Assembly (NCBI RefSeq): GCF_021869535.1
Contig: NW_026262739.1
Location: 248,001-312,000 of the forward strand
DNA: 64,000 nucleotides
Source: Mytilus californianus
Lineage: Eukaryota; Mollusca; Bivalvia; Mytilida; Mytilidae
Direction: 5' to 3'
In this document: piece by piece, positions 56,957 through 64,000 of the stretch
Layout of the letters: every line of letters starts with the position of its first letter
Position numbering within the stretch: the stretch's first letter is position 1
The notes under the pieces: model-generated
Told to the model about the DNA's origin: nothing
Seen by the model: the letters and a program-made list of their open reading frames with translations, nothing else
The model's database searches: none
Program-made: the position numbers and the translations under genes

Positions 56957-57223
56957 AAATTTTGTACAACTTGTAAAAAAAAATTACCACTTCATAATTT
57001 CAACGTTATTCCATGGTTACCCACTTATTATAGATGTTTTTGTAAAAAATGTGAAAAAATTAAAGATGATAACCTTACAAGAAGAATTAATTATTGGAAA
57101 AAATGATTACAAAATAAAAATTTATCTAAAGATGAAATAAAAAAAATTATTATTCAAAAAATTTATTTAAAAAAGTTTAAAAATGCAACAATTAAAACTT
57201 TTTGGAATAAAATTAATATATAA
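56957..57223 (+). pseudogene. Cys-rich small protein with an internal TGA
   Basis: After a splice-acceptor-like ttgtttacag, the frame reads KFCTTCKKKLPLHNFNVIPW, then RCFCKKCEKIK, so four cysteines are spaced as a zinc ribbon (C-x2-C...C-x-C-x2-C). It meets TGA at 57104-57106 and stays open in the same frame (NLSKDEIKKIIIQKIYLK) to TAA at 57221-57223. No named family. Confidence 0.4.
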
Positions 57224-57260
57224 TTATATCAAAACAATAAGAAAATTATTTTTTTGTATA

Positions 57261-57366
57261 GATAAAGAAAAAATATGTAAACATCCTGGACTAAGATCTA
57301 TATGTAAAATAATATTAAATAGACTATGGTGAATATTTGGTCAAAAGATGGATTATAATAAAAATA
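57261..57366 (+). pseudogene. Protein-primed DNA polymerase B relic
   Basis: The frame reads DKEKICKHPGLRSICKIILN, then RLW, a TGA (57330-57332), then IFGQKMDYN. The PGLR...K..LN..W..FGQ arrangement is the conserved palm-region motif of protein-primed family B polymerases in Polinton-type elements. TGA replaces the residue right after the conserved Trp. Only this ~35-codon island remains. Confidence 0.65.
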
Positions 57367-57410
57367 TTTTTTTAATTGGGTCCATTTTTGATTGGGTCCA
57401 TAGTCACGTA

Positions 57411-58951
57411 CTATTACTTATGAATCTGAAAATATAGAACGATTGCAATATTACAATAACAAGTTAACTAATACAAATTTAAATGTTTACACTTGTTCCA
57501 TGATTTAAGTGTAGCTGTAAAAAAACTCATGTCAGTCAAACTTTGGCATACATATTATTTATTTATTTTGTTTAGACTGGATTCTCTGTATTTTGAGTCG
57601 TGTTATTGCCCTTTATAGTCAATTTTTAACAATTTTTCGTATTCTCAGATAAACTAACAAACTGTCAAGTTATTTTGCAAAATAAACTGGATTATAGTGA
57701 AACCCCCAGTTTAATTGAAATGTGATTTAACTCCCCTATTTATACGTTTCTAGGTTGTATCAATTGCTTTGAAATCTTTTGAATATCTCCATTCATCATA
57801 CCTCCAACTATATCTGGCATACATTGTATATCAAACATAAGTTTTGCACAGTTAATAAGTCCAATATCAAAATATCGTACAAGTGCAAACACTATGCATA
57901 CATATCTTGGATTGTTTTTTTTAGTTTTGAAAGGAAAAGAACTATTAAGATCCTGCTGTAAGCTAAGTTCAATTCGATCCTCCCTAATTGATTTGGGGGG
58001 GGGGGGATGTTATATCGATTCCATTTTTATTTTGTAGTCCAAAAGTTTCGGGTTAGCAGATTTTGCAAATACAGCAGTAGTGCAATACAATAAAGGTTAT
58101 ATCAATGGAGACATAGATTTTATTCATCAAGTGTTTCCTCTTGTCCAACGTAATGGACAGTTGCACCATTTTTTTCTCAAAATTCCAGGAATTTGTATTG
58201 AGTGAAAACAATTGTAGGAAACTGAGAATTTTCTGTCTTTTGTAGTGAGTTTTACTTTTTTAAGAGTCTATTAAATGTTGCAATGTTCTTTTCATAATTC
58301 CTTGTCGAGCCAGTAATATGACAATAGGCTGTCTATGCGGCAACTGAATATTGGTACAAACTCTAAGGTTTGGCCAATTCTACTAGACAGCTGTGCATGT
58401 CGGGCGATGACATCGTCTGTAAGCACATTGGCAGATGAACCTATACGATCTGTAAATGAAGAGATGAATATTAAGATGAATCGAACTAACTTCTCATATC
58501 CTATGCAATCACTGTCAGGCTGACATTAATTTCTAATCAAAGTACAGAGTATGTTTCCCTTTGTTTTTATACGAGATATTTGGGTACAATACGTAAACTA
58601 TCTAACAGATGTTCTAGCTCTATGGTAATGTAGAAGTCGAAGTTCTAAACTCGTTGGGAAAGAATCACCTTCCTCATTTTAAATGCATGCACCATTTTGT
58701 GAACGTTACTTGCATGTGTCACATACTTTTAAAAACAGTATCTGCCTTTTATGACATTTATATCAACATTTTCAATACATACATAATATCACTGTTTGCA
58801 TGCTTTATTGTGTTAAAAGCATCAAGAAAGTCCAATAATAAACAAATATCATACATTTTTTCATAAAACGTGTAATATAGTTTACAATGTATGATAACTT
58901 CATAAAATATTAATAAAAACGCAGTTTTATTACAAATACATGTGAATACAA
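57411..58951. other. Non-coding stretch
   Basis: Base composition returns to that of the rest of the window. A poly-G run lies near 57996. The frame 58335-58523 (60-odd codons) is not recognised. Confidence 0.5.
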
Positions 58952-58963
58952 TCTTTCAAAGGA

Positions 58964-59387
58964 TTGATTGATTGATTGTTGGTTGCTTAACGTCCAGTGG
59001 CAAATATTTCATGCATATTCAGGACGAGAACAAGTTCACAATAAATACAATAGGTAGGTTCTGTAATAGATTAAGGGATTAAGGTCGGAGAAATTTAGAC
59101 TGCCACGGGAAATGAGGGTATATTGGATAGGGACAGAAATTTAGCCTTGCAACAGGTCACCTACGGACCCCTCAAAGAGTTGTTGCAAGGGTTCTTAACG
59201 TGCAAAGAGCGTGGTACTCTCTTTACACGAGGCATCGGATTTAACGTCCCCATTCTGACCGGACGTGGCTGCAAATTTGTACATCCCGCACAGCCAAACG
59301 GACGCCCCACTTTAGCACGGGTTTTACTGCCGGTCGGAGGAAGACCAATGGTGACCATACTTCTATTCCCCAGTCACCCTTGGGGGC
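58964..59387 (-). mobile_element. SINE-N, full-length copy with TSD
   Basis: gattaaggg subfamily, nearly identical to the copies at 24411 and 40137. Flanked by tctttcaaagga (58952-58963 and 59388-59399). Confidence 0.97.
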
Positions 59388-59532
59388 TCTTTCAAAGGAA
59401 ATGAATAAGTAATATGAACTATAATCATGGAAAAAATGCAAGCAGTATATCAAGACATTAGTAAAATACACACTGCAGAACATAATGAACCAATGCCGTC
59501 TGATTGAAGCACCAAATAAATATTCATTTTGT

Positions 59533-59700
59533 TGTTAAATGTTGAAGATTTTTTAACTGTTCAATTGCCCTCTCCACATGAATGCGCACATGGGCAATTG
59601 TTCTTTTCTGTTCAACTTCCTTTGAAGAATTTTCACCTAAAATTTTCTTATAGAATGTCACAACTGATGTAACGATTGCCCTTCTGTTTGATCTAAAACA
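59533..59700 (-). pseudogene. DDE transposase C-terminal end (IS4/ISL2EU-Harbinger-like)
   Basis: Minus frame of about 56 codons ending TGA at 59533-59535. It reads VVTFYKKILGENSSKEVEQK, then RTIAHVRIHVERAIEQLKNL. The IA..RIHVERAI..(L/I)K block is the well-known C-terminal motif of DDE_Tnp_4-type transposases, with Glu of HVER as third catalytic acid. A splice-acceptor-like ttttag stands before it. The rest of the gene is not found upstream, so it is a fragment. A ~40 bp piece (aagaattttcacc...aaattttcttata) is repeated at 59786-59825. Confidence 0.7.
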
Positions 59701-60135
59701 TTTTCATTACTTTAGTATAGACAATTCTTGCAATCGACTCTTTTTTCCTACCCCATTTAGTTGCATGCAGTAACATATGTTTTTTTAAAGAATTTTCACC
59801 TTAAATTTTCTTATACAATGCCACAGATAAGTTAAAACAGTTATATCAAATCTAAATTGAAGACTGTTCTTACAACATCTGGGATTACAAGAACATCTTC
59901 TGAGGCTAACTATAGGTCATTCTTGTAGGGTGGTATTTCGCAGCTAGTACCGACGAAGGACATATATTAAAATCCATCGGGTCGAGAACCAACCCAGCAT
60001 ATCTTTTGTTTCAGTCAGGGCAATTCCAATTTAGTGTGATTGGAGTTAGATATACAGACGTTACGCACGATGTTCGTACATGTTAGCGTAACACATTGTC
60101 GCGACGTTTTTATCTACAAAACGTCGTATTTTAAA

Positions 60136-60559
60136 CCCCCCAAGAGTGACTGGGGAATAGAAGTATGGTCACCATTGGTCTTCCTCCGACCGGCAGTAAA
60201 ACCCGTGCTAAAGTGGGGCGTCCGTTTGGCTGTGCGGGATGTACAAATTTGCAGCCACGTCCGGTCAGAAAGGGGACGTTAAATCCGATGCCTCGTGTAA
60301 TGAGAGTGCCACGCTCTTTGCACGTTAAGAACCCTTGCAACAACTCTTTGAGGGGTTCGTAGGTGACCTGTTGCAAGGTTTAATTTCTGTCCCTATCCAA
60401 TATACCCTCATTTCCCGTGGCAGTCTAAATTTCTCCGACCTTAATCCCTTAATATATTACAGAATCTACCTATTGTATTTATTGTGACCTTGTTCTCGTC
60501 CTGAATATGCATGAAATATTTGCCACTGGACGTTAAGCAACCAACAATCAATCAAGCAA
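60136..60559 (+). mobile_element. SINE-N, full-length copy with TSD
   Basis: Flanked by tcgtattttaaa (60124-60135 and 60560-60571). gattaaggg subfamily with small private changes. Tail is AATCAATCAAGCAA. Confidence 0.97.
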
Positions 60560-60636
60560 TCGTATTTTAAAGGGTTTTTTTACGTTTATGTGATTGACCA
60601 TAAATACGTGTTCCTTTGTTTTTTGTTTAGAGTAAA

Positions 60637-60770
60637 AAATAGAAACAGGGAATGTGTCAAAGAGACAACAACCCGACCAAAAATGTACAAAACAATCAAC
60701 GGCCAACAAAAGGCATTCAACACAGTGATAAAATCCCGCATCCAGAGGCGAACTTGAGAAAGACCCGAAA
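60637..60770 (+). repeat. Dispersed repeat R4
   Basis: Blocks gggaatgtgtcaaagagaca, acaacccgacc, aggcattcaacac and atcccgcatccagaggcg. From memory this is a common mollusc repeat. A short reversed match is at 44625-44690. The 65-codon frame here is part of the repeat. Confidence 0.55.
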
Positions 60771-62914
60771 CACTATAATTGATGAATTGATCAGGGAAAA
60801 TGTTTGTTTGTATGTGAACAACACACCTTTTTTTTTCTTTTTTCTTTAAATATGATCAGTATGTGACAAACAGTTATTTTAATTCCTTCATTTTGATTTA
60901 TATTGTATGAAAAAAAACAAAAGCAAGAATTGACAGCTAGCTTGTTTGGAACTTATCGCACATGGAATCTGTCGGTGATTTTTTACTGCTTAAGTAAGAA
61001 GCCATTACTTCGGTTCGGCGTTAATGTTAAAGATTGTTTTAAGGTGCAACTTTTGTCCGTTCTATTTGCGAAAGTTTTCCGATATAGGGATATTTGCTCA
61101 ATTACGGCAGTTTCCTTCGCGGATTTGCGATAGCATTGTTTTCTTTTTGTTTCCTTTTTCTCTTTTTTGCTTTTTCTATCTTTTCTCCCTTTTATTTCAG
61201 AATTTGTCATTGAAAGTGTTTTATTTTGGCTATTTTGTTTCATTACTTAGTTTCTTTTTCAAATAATAATTTTGTTTTTTTCTTCCATTTTCTCAATTTT
61301 CTTTGTTTTCCAGAGTTTTATTCTATCTGCGGTAGAAATCTTTACTTCTGTAAATAAAATAGGGTCTCGGTCAAAGTTACATCTATTGATACAAATATTA
61401 ACTGAAAGTATTTAAATATGACAAATATTCATATCATAACCGTTTTCATAATTTCTGAAATTATTAAAAAATATTTCGTAACGTTCAAACCAAAACTTCG
61501 ACTGAAACGTTGTTTTTACGCAAGTGCGATCGACATTCTTGTAAAACTCCGCAAAATCGACGGTGCTTTTTAACTACTTATTGAAAATTGATGTATTTTA
61601 GATTTTTGAAAAATTAATATAACATTTTAAAAAATCATAAAATTCTACCATTATAAGAGCACTGATTAGCAAACAATTGACGTAAATTTGAGTTGTTTTC
61701 GTTTTTACGTCAAAAAATGGCGGTGCGACAACCTTGTAAGCCTTTGAAAAATCGCTCATAAATTACCATATATCATTTTTCAGGATATTTGTCTTTAAAT
61801 TCATCAAATTAAGCAAATTAACATTGATGTAGTAAATACAAATAGTAAGCTTTTTCCATTTTAGATAAATGTTTTTTGATTCTCAATTCTGTAATCCCAA
61901 TTTTTTTTCCCGAGGGACAGATTTGCCCTTGTAGTATGGAAAGATTTTTTTTCTATGACGTCATCATAACGTCATAAAAAATGCATAAAAGACTGAAGGA
62001 ACCGTTCGGTTAAATAATGGAAAAAAACGTTTTTCAAAATATCAAATAGTTTAGACAAAAATCATAGTTTAGTGGTTACAATAAATGAAATATGTTACGC
62101 GGGACAGCCTAAAAATAGCCGGTTTTTAAAAAATGAAGCTTGTCGCATGCAGCATAAAACATAGTTTCAACAATATTTTTTTTTCGTTTTTATTTTAAGA
62201 TTTCTTCAACGTTTACTTGTATTTTGAACATAATCAATATCTGCAGGAACTTTGCCTTTGGCATCTTGTGTATCTCCTTATAAAATTGAGAATGTACAAA
62301 AGTAATTATCTCAGCTTTCATTTCAACACGATAGTGCACACGAATCCAACAATACTGTGCATGTTTCTTTACTCCGTCATCCAAACGTTTTTTTTTTGTT
62401 TAACGAAATCTTTGCATTGATATCTTGGCCATAAAGATGTCTGCAAGGATTATTTCTTAAAATTGTGGTTGTATGTATAGCATGTTGATAAAGTTATATT
62501 TGGAATACTGTCTGTGGAAACTGTCAGCAGTATTTGTCTTCGCTACATACATGGTTTGTGTAGCAAGATGGTTGATACGTCAACTGTGCTTTCGTATGGA
62601 GAACCTGCTGAAGCAACAGTTGGGAATCGTTCATATACTCCAGACCATCAACAATTTCCTGTCTTGCCACTTCAAGAAGTACTCTGGCCGCACAAATGTT
62701 GTTTGTTCCTTCCGCTATAAACTACAAAATAAGAAGCACTAGATAGAGATTTTAAAATGATGACTAATGGTCATTTCAAAAGAAATCAGAAAATCCAGTG
62801 TTGTTAAAAATAAAGTATTGAATAATTGAAAAATAAAGTATTAAATAACATAACTTATAAATAAGTCAGAAATGTTTGAATTCATTCAACTACTGTTATC
62901 AGCTTTGTCATTCA
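60771..62914. other. Non-coding stretch
   Basis: AT-rich with T-rich tracts (61130-61310). Frames at 60903-61266 and 62190-62742 show no domain. 62470-62740 has two overlapping open frames of mixed composition that might be a decayed exon, but I cannot support it. Confidence 0.45.
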
Positions 62915-64000
62915 AAACTTTCCTTTGGGGCTTTTCAATTTGTATTGCCAATGTTCACTAACTTGATATTAATGCATACCATGAAGACAGAACACTGTGA
63001 ACATCACTAGGAGAGATGGATGACTGCTTCCCTTATTTGTGCACACCTTTTCACTCTTCGTTTTATCCATTGCATATATTCCTCGGCTTTGTTTTAAAAG
63101 GAAGAAGGCAAGATAATCTTGTAATCTTAAAAGATAATATAAAGCAGTGATAAGTGGAACAGAAGAGGAAATGAACTCTGTATGTGCTTCATTACATTAA
63201 GTTCTTTACAATAATCGGTGTGATTAGTGATGAACTTCACATTAGCAATTTCGTAATATGGAATTGCTGCACACACTGGTGAGTTGCTTGCCAGCATTCT
63301 GGTGAATTCTCTGTACTCCTCTGGACATGCATGTCAGCAAAATGTCTAGATAAAAAGTACATCCCACTATTATATGATTGACATGTTATCTTTTTAATTA
63401 TGTGTTCTTTTTCAACAGTATCTGTAACATATGTCAGCAAAATCTTATCTTTTTCCGATGTCATAGAATGACAAGAATAATAATTTCTAATCCCCTTAGA
63501 TACAGTTTCAAATTTACAACAACATTCTTTCCACTATCGAAACAAAAGCAGTGAATCTTTCTAATGAGTATATTTCTGTCTGCTGAAAATTTTATAGTCT
63601 TCAATCCTGTAAATTATGGAACCTATGGTATGTGACTAGTACACAGAATGGCGGTAACTGTTTATGAACAAACGTCACACATTTCTCTATTAAATGGAAT
63701 GATTGGCACAAATGTCTTCAATGTAAGCCATTTTTTAGATGATATAATTCTGTTTATATTGTCTTCAACATCATTATAACAAAAACATCCTTTCTTCTCA
63801 ACCTCTGTACAGTCATTTTGATGTACTTTCAGGACTGGCGTTTTTTCTACAAATGAAAATAAATAAATAAAATTTAATGTCAACATTGGAAAAAGACAGA
63901 AGGGGGTAACAATTGACTACCCACTAAAAAAATATTTATCAAATAGGTAACATAATGATTTATCGATGTTTCAAATCTTACAGACAAAATATTGTTTATT
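62915..64000 (-). pseudogene. Gene fragment, inverted relative of 46.7-47.9 kb
   Basis: On the minus strand an acceptor (tcatttgtag) at 63847 leads into KTPVLKVHQNDCTEVEKKGC, FCYNDVEDNINRIISSKKWL and VPIIPFNREMCDVCS, with a stop at 63662. Next, in other frames, come FSADRNILIRKIHCFCFDSG and MTSEKDKILLTYVTDTVEKE, then KKITCQSYNSGMYFLSRHF and MHVQRSTENSPECWQATHQ (63237-63464). Near 63100-63000 comes EEYMQWIKRRVKRCAQIREA. The Cys pattern and alternation of open pieces suggest real exons of an unknown protein. The copy at 46.7-47.9 kb lacks open frames over the same bases. The gene runs off the right edge of the window. Confidence 0.45.

Larger units (their letters stand above)
55030..57410. mobile_element. 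Very AT-rich island, Polinton/Maverick-like relic
   Basis: From about 55030 to 57410 the AT content rises sharply above the already AT-rich surroundings, and codons are almost all A/T at third positions. The island holds an integrase N-terminal part, a Cys-rich small ORF and a DNA polymerase B motif on the plus strand, and small ORFs on the minus strand. Integrase and protein-primed polymerase together are the signature of Polinton/Maverick elements (adintovirus-like). Borders are by composition only, and no terminal inverted repeats were found. A 21 bp direct repeat (starting ttcttcaggct) occurs at 55151 and 55399. Such AT richness is unusual for mollusc elements and suggests a separate source. 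Confidence 0.6.

Noticed and set aside
56389-57332. Three ORFs of the AT-rich island all end at or contain TGA (56389, 57104, 57330), which could mean that TGA is read as tryptophan in a foreign genetic code.
   Set aside because: In the polymerase motif the TGA stands directly after the conserved Trp, at a position where Trp is not expected, so a point mutation from a glycine codon is simpler. Trp is also encoded by TGG in these frames, and TAA stops occur too.

Overview
The window is animal nuclear DNA and most likely comes from a marine bivalve mollusc close to Mytilus. The evidence is the AT-rich base composition, spliced genes with GT-AG introns, and several dispersed repeats that I recognise from memory as typical mussel repeats. 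There are no bacterial operons and no CRISPR array. No fully intact gene is certain. The content is host-like spliced gene remnants buried in layers of mobile elements.

Layout. 1-4.4 kb: repeats, two copies of a ~425 bp SINE-like element (called SINE-N here) and one terminal exon with a possible C1q-like fold. 4.48-7.72 kb: a non-autonomous tyrosine-recombinase-type retroelement with split direct repeats (A1 - gag - partial RT - B1A2 - B2). 9.16-18.48 kb: the best gene, a nine-exon reading frame whose eight introns are all phase 1. It encodes a large protein of a family I cannot name that looks transposase-like, and it has two frame breaks. Its introns hold foldback elements, older repeats and an antisense tRNA-like sequence. 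18.5-25.7 kb: simple-sequence and minisatellite DNA, foldback elements, SINE-N copies and a 57 bp truncated SINE with perfect target-site duplications (TSDs).

25.7-33 kb: a non-LTR retrotransposon (SGNH-esterase ORF1, AP-type endonuclease, RT) that carries two SINE-N insertions. It is cut in two: its C-terminal part lies 6.5 kb away on the opposite strand, and the two halves of one TSD sit at the two breaks. This is good evidence for an inversion by recombination between inverted SINE-N copies. 33.5-37.1 kb: a decayed transposase-like gene. 37.67-40.67 kb: a tandem triplication of an ~857 bp unit, with a SINE-N in the third copy. 41.3 kb: the end of a hAT transposase. 44.8-53.0 kb: a decayed multi-exon gene that may be RPA/OB-fold related. 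Segments near it are repeated in inverted orientation at 62.9-64.0 kb. 55.0-57.4 kb: an extremely AT-rich island with integrase and protein-primed DNA polymerase B motifs, read as a Polinton/Maverick-like relic. 59.5 kb: the C-terminal end of a DDE transposase.

Nothing suggests that these genes form one pathway. What links the window is mobilisation. SINE-N and two other families share the same 3' tail ending in (AATC)n, and where it can be checked they are flanked by TSDs of 11-16 bp, as expected for LINE-driven target-primed reverse transcription. SINE-N orientation is given here with the (AATC)n tail as its 3' end.
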